NCBI GenBank assembly: GCA_030684405.1
Contig: JAUXYA010000032.1
Location: forward strand, 302,764 to 366,763
Direction: 5' to 3'
Length of the DNA stretch: 64,000 nt
DNA from: Burkholderiales bacterium
GTDB lineage: Bacteria; Pseudomonadota; Gammaproteobacteria; Burkholderiales; SG8-41
Shown here piece by piece: positions 42,011-51,300 of this stretch. A program made the position numbers and the translations under genes. The notes below the pieces were generated by a model, which saw only the letters and a list, made by a program, of their open reading frames with translations, was not told where the DNA came from and searched no databases. Every line of letters begins with the position of its first letter. The first letter of the stretch is position 1.

Positions 42011-42760
42011 ATGCTTGATAAGACGCTACTCAAAGGTCTTCTAGTCATCGAGGAGCTTGCTTCCAGCGCAAAACCTCGGGGTGTTTCGGAAATGGCCCGC
42101 AAACTTAATATGTCCAAGACCAGCATGCACCGTCTGCTGCAGACCCTTGCAAGCAAACGCTATGTTGCACAAGATGAGGATGGCACCGGCTATCATCTGA
42201 CGATGCGGTTATGGGAAATTAGTGCTCAGGTTACTTCGCGGATCGACGTGAAACGAGTTGGCGGTACATATCTGCGTCGTCTGGCGGACAAAACCGGAGA
42301 AAGTGCCCACATGACTGTTCTGGAAGGATCTGAAGTCGTATACATCGACAAGATTGACAGTCGTCAGCCGCTACGGGCATTTACGCCGATTGCCGGACGC
42401 GCGCCAGCTTACTGCGTGGCCACCGGCAAGGCATTGCTTGCTTGCCAGACCGAAGAGTTTGTTGATCAATTGGAAGGTCGCTTAAAACCGTTTACAAAAT
42501 TTACCATTACCTCACTCGTAAAGCTCCGAAAAGATCTAAAAGATGCGCGGCGTCTGGGATACGCTGTAAACCACTGCGAGTGGCGGGACGACATCTGCAG
42601 CATTGGCGCCGTGGTCTACGATGTTTCCGGGAGTCCGATCGCAGGTATCGGAGTCTCTGGCCCAGTGCAACGCCTGCAGCCTAAGGCCATCAAGCGCATA
42701 GGACCTTTGGTCAGGGAAACCGCCAGTAGCATTTCGAGAGAGCTGGGATTCAGGGATTAG
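42011..42760 (+). CDS. IclR-family transcriptional regulator
   Basis: A 249-residue regulator. Helix-turn-helix residues 8-60 (LKGLLVIEELASSAKPRGVSEMARKLNMSKTSMHRLLQTLASKRYV) and an effector domain with ESAHMTVLEGSEVVYIDKIDS, IAGRAPAYCVATGKALLA and IAGIGVSGPVQR are as in the family. It is divergent from the BKACE operon and shares the palindromic control region, so it likely represses or activates that operon in response to its substrate. Confidence 0.93.
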   Translation: MLDKTLLKGLLVIEELASSAKPRGVSEMARKLNMSKTSMHRLLQTLASKRYVAQDEDGTGYHLTMRLWEISAQVTSRIDVKRVGGTYLRRLADKTGESAHMTVLEGSEVVYIDKIDSRQPLRAFTPIAGRAPAYCVATGKALLACQTEEFVDQLEGRLKPFTKFTITSLVKLRKDLKDARRLGYAVNHCEWRDDICSIGAVVYDVSGSPIAGIGVSGPVQRLQPKAIKRIGPLVRETASSISRELGFRD

Positions 42761-42939
42761 AGCAATCTGTGACCTAAATGCCGCTCCACGAACCATAACT
42801 ACGAAAAGCACATTCTTTGTGGGCCGAATGCTTCATCGAAACGGTCTATTGAATTCCATTGCATAAAACGCTGCGGGCTAGCGCTTCGTCGGATACTCGC
42901 AGTCGTGCTTGACGGGGCCTCCGAAAGCAGGCGATCACG

Positions 42940-43525
42940 CACCGCTGTTAACTGTCTTGACGATTTCGTCGTGCAACTTGGCTGCAATGTCGCTTAGTAC
43001 CTTAGATTGGCTGAGCAGGCCTTAATAGTCGAACATGTCGGCTTTGGTGTAGCCCGCTTCCTTGGCTGACAGAATTTCGGGGTAAAGCGGAGAATGCTGC
43101 TGCGCTCCCCAGAGCGAGTGCTTCCACTTGATTTGGTTTGACATACGGCGATATTACCGGCAAGTCAACGAACATGCCCTGGATCTGTCTGGCAACGACA
43201 TCACTCACCGTCGGACCCGCGCCCTTGTAGGCAACGCGGGTAGTCTTGATACCAGCTTTGGCCATCAGCACATAAATAGTTGAGCCGAAGGCGACGAATT
43301 CCCTGAGGATTTTAACCGCCATTGAAGGATGCAGCATGATCAGGCTGCTGGTGGTTATCACCGGCGACAGCGGCGGCATGTCGCGCATAGTGTCGGACGG
43401 CGTCTTGGTTTAGACCACCATGTTGATCGCGGTGAAGCTGGCGGTGGGTCATCAGCGGCGTGTGGCCGTCGGACGCGGCGCGATGTTGCGCGAGATGATG
43501 TCAGCCGGGCCGGGTAGGTCAAAAA
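42940..43525 (-). pseudogene. Decayed Bug/TctC receptor gene
   Basis: Pieces of a Bug receptor appear on the minus strand in shifting frames. Near 43500 there is PADIISRNIA, near 43450 SDGHTPLM, then a readable section 43388-43002 with PVITTSSLIMLHPSMAVKILREFVAF and TTRVAYKGAGPTVSDVVARQIQGMFVDLPVISPYVK, and near 42990 DIAAKLHDEIVKTVNS. At least two frameshifts and an early stop break it, and the leader is missing. Confidence 0.8.
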
Positions 43526-43587
43526 TGCAGCAGGGGCAATACAATTGCAGCGCAGATGCTGTGGGCGATTGAGGATCGCATACGATC

Positions 43588-44325
43588 TCAGCGTGTGGCG
43601 CGGTCGAGGAACAGCTTCACCTGCTGCACGAGCTCCCGTTCCTTGCCATTGAAGAAATGGTCGGCGCCAGCAACACTGATCTGGCCGGAGCCACGCACCG
43701 TCTGGATGGCGGCGGCGCGTTTCGAGGCGTTGTCGAGCACGGCCGGCATATCCTTTTCTCCCATCAGGTCGAGAACCGGTGCCTTGAAGGTTTCGGGTTT
43801 GCTGTACTCGCCGGAGATGCCGATGGCGATGAAGGCATCGATCGTCGGCGCATCGCCGCGGTTGAGCAACACATTGGTCATGCGCGCGCCGAGGCTGTGC
43901 GCGACGATTGCGACTTTTTTATGACCTCGCTTGCGCAGGAACTCCACGGCAACGGCGATGCGCTCAGCTGCTTCCGCAAACAGCGGTGGGTACTGGTCGC
44001 CGCGCGCCTCGGAAGCGAGCACCGGCATCTGCACCGACAGCGTCGCGTAACCTTGCTCTGAGAGATTGCTGCGCAGCGGATTGATCAGGCCCCAGTCGGG
44101 ATGCACGCCGAGTCCGTGGACGACGACCACGCCGGCCTGCGCTTTTGCGTTTGGCGCATGGATGGCGAGAAATTTGCGTCCCGAGGGCAATGCGAGCTGG
44201 ATCGGGTCGCCGATCAGTATCGCCGGCGTGATCTCGGCGGCCCAGCGTTGTTCTCGGTCGTAATCGGCCTTGGCCCAGGCGTTGAGGCTCAGCACGGTGA
44301 AGAGCAGGATGATCAGGCTGCGCAT
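43588..44325 (-). CDS. Alpha/beta-hydrolase-fold protein with signal peptide (DUF3530-like)
   Basis: A 245-residue protein starting MRSLIILLFTVLSLNAWAKADYD, a likely signal peptide. The hydrolase core shows AGVVVVHGLGVHPDWGLINPLRSNLSEQGYATLSVQMP, the nucleophile elbow-like IVAHSLGARMTNVLLN, and a late GADHFFNGKERELVQQV with the His. Its ATG overlaps the stop of the enoyl-CoA hydratase gene by one base (TAATG). Substrate unknown; an envelope esterase or regulator is likely. Confidence 0.82.
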   Translation of the reverse strand: MRSLIILLFTVLSLNAWAKADYDREQRWAAEITPAILIGDPIQLALPSGRKFLAIHAPNAKAQAGVVVVHGLGVHPDWGLINPLRSNLSEQGYATLSVQMPVLASEARGDQYPPLFAEAAERIAVAVEFLRKRGHKKVAIVAHSLGARMTNVLLNRGDAPTIDAFIAIGISGEYSKPETFKAPVLDLMGEKDMPAVLDNASKRAAAIQTVRGSGQISVAGADHFFNGKERELVQQVKLFLDRATR

Positions 44326-45104
44326 TATTGTCCTTTGAATTCCGGTTTGGTCTTGGCAATGAAGGCGCGCACGCCTTCCCGGTAGTCTGCGGTGTCGAAG
44401 CAGGCGAAACCCTCGTCCCACTCGGCAGGCGGGATGGCGACGCCGGGAGTCAGGCGTTCGATGAATTGCTTGTGCCAGCGTGCGACCAGCGGCGCGCCGT
44501 CGGCGATGCGGCGAGCCAGCGCATAACTTTCCTTTTCCACCTCGGTATCAGGTGCCACGCGGTTGACCAGGCCCTTGTGGTAAGCCTCTTCGGCGCCAAA
44601 CACCCGGCCTTCGAGCAGGATCTCCAGCGCCACCGCGCGGCCGACCAGCGTGAGCAGCCCGGTGAGCTCGCCGTAGCCCATGGTCAGGCCGAGTTTGCTG
44701 ATCGGCACGCCGAAACGGCTGGAGCTGCCGCAGATGCGCATGTCGCACATCGCGGCGATTTCGAGTCCGCCACCAACGCAGGCGCCTTCAATCAGCGCGA
44801 CGGTCGGGTGTTTGCACCGTGCAACGGCCTGCATGGTCGCGTGGATCAGCTCGCCGTAGCCCTTCGCCTGGCGCGCATCGGCGCGTTCGCTGGCGAATTC
44901 GGCGATGTCGGCGCCGGCGGCAAAAGCCTTGCCGCCGGCGCCGCGCAGCACGATGCAGCGCAGTGTTTCGTCGGCCGACAGTTGGCGCAGGGTGTCGCCG
45001 AGCGCCTCCCACATCCCCCGGTTCAGCGCATTAAGCCGCTCCGGCCGGTTCAGCGTGACGGTGGCGATGTCGCCGTCAATCGAGGTCAGGATGTAGTCGC
45101 TCAT
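44325..45104 (-). CDS. Enoyl-CoA hydratase/isomerase family protein, copy 1
   Basis: A 259-residue crotonase-fold protein: ATVTLNRPERLNALNRGMW, CIVLRGAGGKAFAAGADIAEF (oxyanion hole) and EGACVGGGLEIAAMCDMRICGSSSRFGVPISKLGL. The first catalytic Glu is kept in GGGLE, but the position of the second (E164 of rat mitochondrial hydratase) is Ser. It is closely similar to the protein at 58122, including the unusual ARWHKQFIxRLTP tail. It is the middle gene between the TIM-barrel isomerase and the hydrolase. The reaction may be a hydratase, isomerase or thioesterase type. Confidence 0.9.
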   Translation of the reverse strand: MSDYILTSIDGDIATVTLNRPERLNALNRGMWEALGDTLRQLSADETLRCIVLRGAGGKAFAAGADIAEFASERADARQAKGYGELIHATMQAVARCKHPTVALIEGACVGGGLEIAAMCDMRICGSSSRFGVPISKLGLTMGYGELTGLLTLVGRAVALEILLEGRVFGAEEAYHKGLVNRVAPDTEVEKESYALARRIADGAPLVARWHKQFIERLTPGVAIPPAEWDEGFACFDTADYREGVRAFIAKTKPEFKGQ

Positions 45105-45113
45105 GCCCGTGTA

Positions 45114-45941
45114 TCAGGCCGCCACACCCGCAGCCCGCGCCTGCTCGACGAGGAAGTGGCGTGCGGCCAGCATGTCGTCGAGCTTGGCGAAGGCGTTGGT
45201 GTAGGTGCCGCGGAATCCCTTGTCCTCGATCATGCGGAACATCGCGCCGAAATCCAGGTTGCCCTTGCCCGGGATCAGGTGCTGCTCCTTGCCGTTGCGG
45301 AAGCAGTCGGCGAGGCGCACTTCGCCGACCCGCGAAAAATCGAGCGCATTGACGAAGCCCTCGATGCCTTCAGGAACAAGGTGCGCATGGTTGGCAGTAA
45401 ATGACAGTTTGAACGCGGGCGAGGCGATGTCCCAGTAGTACTGCCATTCCTCCAGGGTGTGGGCGAGGTAATGCACCTCGGCGTCCTCCGGCTCCTTGTT
45501 GAGGTTCTCGAGCAGGATCACGGCTTTCTCCTTTTCGGCGTGGCCGCAAACGCGTTTCAGGCGCTCCTTGCCAACCTCCATGCGCATTTTCATGTCCGAA
45601 CCGAAGTGGTAGCCGGCATGGACGACGATCCACTGCGCGCCGAGTTTGGGGGAAATGTCGACGTAGCTGCGCAGGTAGGCTTCCACGCCGTCGCCGACGT
45701 AGGGTGAATATTCGGCGACGTTGACCGCTGACAGCGTGTGCAGCGCGAGGTGCACGCCGTGCTGTTCGAGCGCGCCCCGCACTTTTTCGCAGCGTGCGTC
45801 GTCGAAGCTGGTAATCGCATTGGCGGCGGTATCGAGCTGGATGTCGATGTGTTTGACGTTGTTTTTCGCCGCCCAACTGATGGCGTCTTCCAGCGGGAGG
45901 CGGCGTCCGATGTCGATGCCGATGCGGTCCAGCAGGCTCAT
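45114..45941 (-). CDS. Xylose-isomerase-like TIM-barrel protein
   Basis: A 275-residue sugar-phosphate isomerase/epimerase-type barrel. It has RIGIDIGRRLPLEDAISWAAKNNVKHIDIQLD at the start, VVHAGYHFGSDM, VILLENLNKEPEDAE (metal Glu) and RLADCFRNGKEQHLIPGKGNLDFGAMFRMIEDKGFRGTY, where the 'H-x-PG-x-G-x-x-D' run is the family hallmark. It starts the unit that includes the enoyl-CoA hydratase, ten bases away. Substrate unknown. Confidence 0.87.
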   Translation of the reverse strand: MSLLDRIGIDIGRRLPLEDAISWAAKNNVKHIDIQLDTAANAITSFDDARCEKVRGALEQHGVHLALHTLSAVNVAEYSPYVGDGVEAYLRSYVDISPKLGAQWIVVHAGYHFGSDMKMRMEVGKERLKRVCGHAEKEKAVILLENLNKEPEDAEVHYLAHTLEEWQYYWDIASPAFKLSFTANHAHLVPEGIEGFVNALDFSRVGEVRLADCFRNGKEQHLIPGKGNLDFGAMFRMIEDKGFRGTYTNAFAKLDDMLAARHFLVEQARAAGVAA

Positions 45942-45976
45942 GACTTCATTCCCCTGTTCATGTTGTGATTTGTCGA

Positions 45977-46101
45977 TTAAGTTTGAGTCCGGTCATACCG
46001 CTTTCGCGCCCCGGCCATGACCACCTTGCCCCATTTTTCCGTTTCGGATTTCAGGTAGGTGGCAAATTCTGCCGGCGTATTGATGACGGCGTATCTGGCA
46101 T
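45977..46101 (-). pseudogene. Deletion scar of a Bug/TctC gene (start joined to C-terminus)
   Basis: On the minus strand the sequence ends INTPAEFATYLKSETEKWGKVVMAGARKRYDRTQT, the C-terminal signature of a Bug receptor. It is preceded by a GGAGGAGGAGCCTC site and ATG at 46101 that is identical over 14 bases to the start region of the intact Bug gene at 55936. The start codon is out of frame with the tail, so a deletion removed almost the whole gene. Confidence 0.75.
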
Positions 46102-46198
46102 GAGGCTCCTCCTCCGATTTTTAATGCCGGAGCGCGCCGCTTCCTGCAGGCCGATGTGCCCCGGGGAACCCGAAGCATAGCATCGGCCTGTTGCGCGC

Positions 46199-47395
46199 TT
46201 AAGCAGCCTTGGCGGCGCGGGCCGTGGCCTTGCCGCCGGTGAGATGGTCCATCGCCGCCGCTACGCCGCCTTTTTTGTGCGGCACGCCAGCGAGTTCGAG
46301 GCCCATCTCGACGCCGGCAAGCGTGGCCATGAGAGTCAGGTCATTGAAATCGCCGAGGTGCCCGATGCGGAACACCTTGTCGGCGATCTTGCCGAGTCCG
46401 CTGCCCAGCGACATGTTGAAACGTTCGAGCACGACCTTGCGGAAGGCAACTTCGCTGTGGCCAGCGGGCATCAGCACCGCGGTCAGCACGCCGGAGTATT
46501 CCGCCGGGTTCTGGCACAGGATCTCGAGGCCCCAGGCATTGACCGCGCGCCGTGTGGCTTCGGCGTGGCGCTGGTGGCGCGCGAACACCTGGTCCAAACC
46601 CTCTTCCTCGAGCATGCGCAGCGCTTCGCGCAGACCATAGAGCAGATTGGTCGCCGGCGTGTAGGGGAAGAAACCATTCTTGTTGGACGCGAGCATTTCT
46701 TCCCAGGACCAGTACGAGCATGGCAGCTTTGCATGTTTGCTGGCGGCCAGTGCCTTCGCCGAAATCGCATTGAAGGACAGTCCCGGCGGCAACATCAGGC
46801 CTTTCTGCGAGCCCGCGACAGTCACGTCGACACCCCATTCGTCGTGGCGGTAGTCGATCGAGCCCAGGCCGGAGATGGTATCCACCATGAACAGCGCCGG
46901 ATGTTTCGCGCGGTCGATGGCATTGCGTACTTCGCCGATGCGTGAAGTGGCGCCGGTGGAGGTTTCGTTGTGTACTACGCAAACAGCCTTGATCGTGTGC
47001 GCCTTGTCTTCGAGCAGGCGTGCCTCGATCGCGGCCGGGTCGGCGCCGTGGCGCCAGTCGCCGCTGATGAACTCGGGTTTCAGGCCGAGGCGCAGCGCGA
47101 GGTTTTTCCACAGTGTCGCGAACTGGCCGCTTTCGTACATCAACACGCTGTCGCCGGGCGACAGCGTGTTGACCAGCGCGGCTTCCCAGGCGCCGGTGCC
47201 GGAGGCCGGATAGATCACCACGTCGCCAGCGGTTTTGAATATGCGTTTCATCCCGGCGAGAACATCTTTGCCGAGCTGCGCGAATTCGGGGCCGCGGTGG
47301 TCGATGACCGGCATGTCGATGGCGCGCATCACGCGCTCGGGGACGGTGCTGGGTCCGGGGATTTGCAGGAAGTGGCGGCCGGCGATGTGGCTCAT
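46199..47395 (-). CDS. Class V aminotransferase (alanine/serine-glyoxylate type)
   Basis: A 398-residue PLP enzyme. It shows FLQIPGPSTVPERVMRAIDMPVIDHRGPEFAQL, the early SGTGAWEAALVNTLSPGDSVLM, VVHNETSTGA, FMVDTISGLGSIDYRHDEWGVDV and the PLP lysine in AGSQKGLMLPPGLSF. These enzymes transfer amino groups from serine or alanine to glyoxylate. A C-terminal Ala/Lys tail is extra. It is divergent from the GntR regulator and the FAD/Fe-S oxidase, so all probably serve a glycolate/glyoxylate or 2-hydroxyacid path (inference). The start at 47395 is from domain homology. Confidence 0.93.
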   Translation of the reverse strand: MSHIAGRHFLQIPGPSTVPERVMRAIDMPVIDHRGPEFAQLGKDVLAGMKRIFKTAGDVVIYPASGTGAWEAALVNTLSPGDSVLMYESGQFATLWKNLALRLGLKPEFISGDWRHGADPAAIEARLLEDKAHTIKAVCVVHNETSTGATSRIGEVRNAIDRAKHPALFMVDTISGLGSIDYRHDEWGVDVTVAGSQKGLMLPPGLSFNAISAKALAASKHAKLPCSYWSWEEMLASNKNGFFPYTPATNLLYGLREALRMLEEEGLDQVFARHQRHAEATRRAVNAWGLEILCQNPAEYSGVLTAVLMPAGHSEVAFRKVVLERFNMSLGSGLGKIADKVFRIGHLGDFNDLTLMATLAGVEMGLELAGVPHKKGGVAAAMDHLTGGKATARAAKAA

Positions 47396-47464
47396 GATCG
47401 GGCTCCAGAAAGGGAATGGGTGAGCCGGCATGGTAAACCTGTGATAACGCCAGAGCAATTACTT

Positions 47465-47582
47465 TTTGTATGCAAAAATGCCGGAAAGCGAAGTGATCGC
47501 CCGCAGTCTATTTATAACATATTGTTTTAATTGATATTTATGAATTGCATCAGGAATGAGTAAAAGGTATTATGCATACAAA
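47465..47582. promoter_or_regulatory. Paired half-sites in front of the GntR regulator
   Basis: TTTGTATGCA at 47465-47474 and its exact complement TGCATACAAA at 47573-47582 flank the divergent promoter region, with their centres 108 bases apart. The second ends 13 bases before the chosen GntR start. They fit FCD-type GntR sites, but such widely spaced halves would need looping. Confidence 0.4.
47507..47542 (+). repeat. AT-rich recurring motif, copy 5
   Basis: TTTATAACATATTGTTTTAA then TTGATATTTATG lies between the two half-sites in the aminotransferase-GntR gap. It is the most divergent of the clear copies. Confidence 0.5.
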
Positions 47583-47595
47583 CGGAGTCCCCACC

Positions 47596-48303
47596 ATGCC
47601 CGACATCCCCATGCCCCAAGCCTCGAGCGTCACCTTCCTGGCCGAGCGGCGCTTGCTCCATGAAACCGTGATCGACCAGCTGCGCGACCTGATCGTGCAA
47701 GGCGAACTGGCGCCCGAGACCAAGCTTAACGAACGCGTGCTCGCCGAACGGCTGGGCACTTCGCGCACGCCCCTGCGCGAGGCGATCAAGTTCCTCGCCT
47801 CCGAGGGCCTGGTCGAACTGCTGCCCAACCGCGGCGCAGTGGTCGCAGCGCTGAAGCCGGAGAAAATGCAGGAAGTCTTTGTCGTGCTCGGCGCGCTTGA
47901 GGCACTGGCGGGCGACCTTGCCTGCCGCAATGCGACCGAAGCCGATATCGCCGACATCCGCGCACTGCATTACCACATGCTCGCTCACCACGCCCGCGGC
48001 GAACTGGCCCAGTATTTCCGCTACAACCAGCAGATTCACCAGCGCATCATCGACTGTGCCGGCAATGCCACGCTGGCCCAGGCGTGGCGCGCGATGAATG
48101 CCCACGTCAAGCGCGCGCGTTACCTCGCCAACCTGTCGCGCGAACGCTGGGACAAGGCGGTGAAAGAGCACGAAGACATGATTGATGCGTTGCTGAAGCG
48201 CGACGGCGCGCGGCTGCAGGTGCTGTTGCGCGACCACCTCTCCAACAAGCTGGTCATGGTTATGGAGGCGCTGCAAGCCCGGAAGACGGAGGCCGCGCGA
48301 TGA
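47596..48303 (+). CDS. GntR-family regulator with FCD domain
   Basis: A 235-residue regulator. The winged helix is HETVIDQLRDLIVQGELAPETKLNERVLAERLGTSRTPLREAIKFLASEGLVELLPNRGAVV; the all-helical FCD domain follows with FVVLGALEALAGDLACRN and histidines in HYHMLAHHARGELAQYFRYNQQIHQRIID (metal-binding pattern). The ATG at 47596 has a GGAG eight bases before it; the one at 47572 falls in a half-site. Its stop overlaps the start of the FAD/Fe-S gene by four bases. Confidence 0.92.
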   Translation: MPDIPMPQASSVTFLAERRLLHETVIDQLRDLIVQGELAPETKLNERVLAERLGTSRTPLREAIKFLASEGLVELLPNRGAVVAALKPEKMQEVFVVLGALEALAGDLACRNATEADIADIRALHYHMLAHHARGELAQYFRYNQQIHQRIIDCAGNATLAQAWRAMNAHVKRARYLANLSRERWDKAVKEHEDMIDALLKRDGARLQVLLRDHLSNKLVMVMEALQARKTEAAR

Positions 48304-51300
48304 ACGCTCCCGCCAAACCCGTGCATTTCGCGCGCGGCGCGCCTGACCGCAGTTCACTCGCGCGCAGGTTGCGCCGGGAAATCCGCGGTGAAGTGCTGTT
48401 CGACGCAGCGTCGCGTGGCCGCTATTCCACGGATGCCTCGATTTACCAAATCGAACCGGTCGGCGTGGTAGTGCCGCGCGACGACAACGACGCCCTGGCT
48501 GCGCTGCAGATCGGGATCGAGGCCGGCGTGCCTGTGCTGCCGCGCGGCGGCGGTACCTCGCAGTGCGGCCAGACCGTAGGCGCGGCGCTGGTACTCGACG
48601 TGTCGAAACACCTCAACGAAATCGTCGGCTTCGACCGCGACACGCATCGGGTCATCGTGCAGCCGGGGATCGTGCTTGACCATCTTAATGCCTGGCTCAA
48701 GCCGCACGGCTTGTGGTTCCCGGTTGACGTGTCGACCAGCGCGCAGGCGACCATCGGCGGCATGACCGGCAACAATTCCTGCGGATCGCGCTCCATCGAA
48801 TACGGCAACATGGTGCACAACGTGATGGGCATCGACGCCTGGCTCGCCGACGGCGAGGTCTGCCGCTTCGGACTGTTGCCGCAGGATCTGTCGCAGCTCG
48901 ACGGCGGTGAGCGTTATCGCGACATTGTCCGCCGCATCATTGCCATCGCCCGTCGCGAGGCCGGGGAAATCGAACACCGCTATCCCAAGGTGCTGCGCCG
49001 CGTCGGCGGTTACAACCTCGACATGATGCTGCCGCCGGGCGTGAACATGGCGCACCTGCTGGTCGGCTCCGAGGGCACGCTCGCGTTTTCGCGGCGCATC
49101 GAACTGAAGCTGTCGCCGCTGCCGAAGCACAAGACGCTGGGGGTCTGCCATTTCCCGACTTTCTACCAGTCGATGGAGGCACCGCAGCATATCGTCGGGC
49201 TGAAGCCGGCGGCAGTCGAACTGGTCGACAACACCATGATCGACCTTGCCCGCGGCAACCCGGCGTTCCGGCCGATCGTCGACCAGTGCGTGAAAGGTGA
49301 ACCTGCGGCCATTCTGCTGGTGGAGTTTGCCGGCGAAGACCGCGACGAGCAGATCCGCCGGCTGAAGCAGCTTACAGAACTGATGGCTGATCGCGGGCTG
49401 CCTGGCAGTGTCGTCGAAGTCATCGACCCGGCGCTGCAGCGCGAGTTCTGGGAAGTGCGCAAGGCGGGCCTCAACATCATGATGTCGATGAAGGGCGACG
49501 GCAAACCGGTGTCTTTCATCGAGGACTGCGCGGTGCCGCTGGAGCATCTCGCCGAATACACCGACAGACTTACGCAGGTGTTCCAAAAACACGGCACCAA
49601 GGGCACCTGGTACGCGCACGCCTCCGTCGGCTGCCTGCATGTGCGGCCGATTCTCGACATGCGCCGCGACGGTGCGCAGAAAATGCGCGCGATCGCCGAA
49701 GAGGCGGCGGCGCTGGTGAAGCAGTACAAGGGTTCGTATTCCGGCGAGCACGGTGATGGTTTGGTGCGCTCGGAGTGGATTGCCCCCTTCTTCGGGCCGA
49801 AACTGACCGCTGCATTCGGCGAGATCAAGGACCTCTTCGATCCGAAAGGTCTGATGAACCCGGGCAAGATCGTGCGTCCATCGAAGCAGGACGACCGCAG
49901 CCTGTTCCGTTTCAAGTCTGGCTACGAGGCAAAGCCGCCCTCGACGGTGCTCGACTGGTCTGAATGGGGTGGCTTCGACAAGGCTGTGGAGATGTGCAAC
50001 AACAACGGCCACTGCCGCAAGTTCGACGCCGGCACCATGTGCCCCTCGTACCGCGTGACCCGCGAGGAGCAGCACCTGACCCGCGGCCGCGCCAACACGC
50101 TGCGGCTGGCACTGTCCGGCCAGTTGGGACCGAACGCGCTGACCTCGAATGCCATGCGTGATGCGATGGATCTCTGCGTGTCCTGCAAGGGCTGCAAGCG
50201 CGAATGCCCGACCGGCGTCGACATGGCGAAAATGAAAGTCGAATGGCTGCATCACTGGCGCCGCCACCACGGCTTGCCGCTGAAGGAGCGCCTGATCGCC
50301 TTCCTGCCGCGCTACGCACCCTGGGCGAAGCGGGCGGCACCGCTGCTCAATGTGCTGCAGGCCCTGGCCAAGCCCTTTCTCGGTTTTGCTTCGAAGCGCT
50401 CGCTGCCGGCTTGGCGCAGCGATGCTTTTCATTCCCTCTCCCCCAAGCTTTTGGGGGAGAGGGGCAGGGTGAGGGGGGGCAGCAGCGCCGTTGATGCCCT
50501 TGCACCTCCGCTTCGCTCCAAGTGTTCCCTTGACCCCAGCCCTCTCTCCGCGTTGCGGGCAGAGGGAGCGGAGGTTCGAGAAGTCGTGCTGTTTGTCGAT
50601 ACCTTTAACACTTACTTCGAACCGGAGAATGCACGCGCCGCGCTGCAGGTGTTGCAGGCGGCCGGCTATACAGTGCACCTGCCGCAGCCGGAGGGCGAGA
50701 CACGTCCGCTGTGCTGCGGCCGCACCTTCCTCGCCAGCGGTTTGGTTGAGGAGGCGCGCGCCGAGGCGCAGCGCATGATTGCCGCCCTCAAACCCTACAT
50801 TGAGCGCGGTGTGCCGGTGATCGGTCTTGAACCGTCCTGCCTGTTCTCATTGCGCGACGAGTTTCTGTCACTGCTGCCGGGTGCCGACGCTGCGGCGCTG
50901 GCGCTGCAGGCATTGTTGTTTGAGGAATTCCTCGCCCGAGAACACGAGGCCGGGCGGCTGCAGTTGAAGCTGAAAGCCCTGCCGCAGGCCAAGGCGCTGC
51001 TGCACGGCCATTGCCACCAGAAAGCCTTTGCCGCGATGCCGGCAGTGCAGAAGGTGCTGGGCCTGGTGCCGGGGCTGATGGTCGAAACCATCGAATCGAG
51101 CTGCTGCGGCATGGCCGGCAGCTTCGGGTATGAAGCGCGCCATTACGACACCTCGATGCGCATGGCGGAACTGTCGTTGCTGCCCAAGGTGCGCGAAGCC
51201 GGGGATCAGACGCTGATCGTCGCTGACGGCACCAGCTGCCGTCACCAGATCCACGACGGCGCGAAGCGCGAGGCGCTGCACGTCGCGCGCGTGCTCGCTG

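Noticed and set aside
48354-50678. 774-codon minus-strand open frame
   Set aside because: Antisense to the FAD/Fe-S oxidoreductase, which has clear domains; composition is that of a shadow frame.
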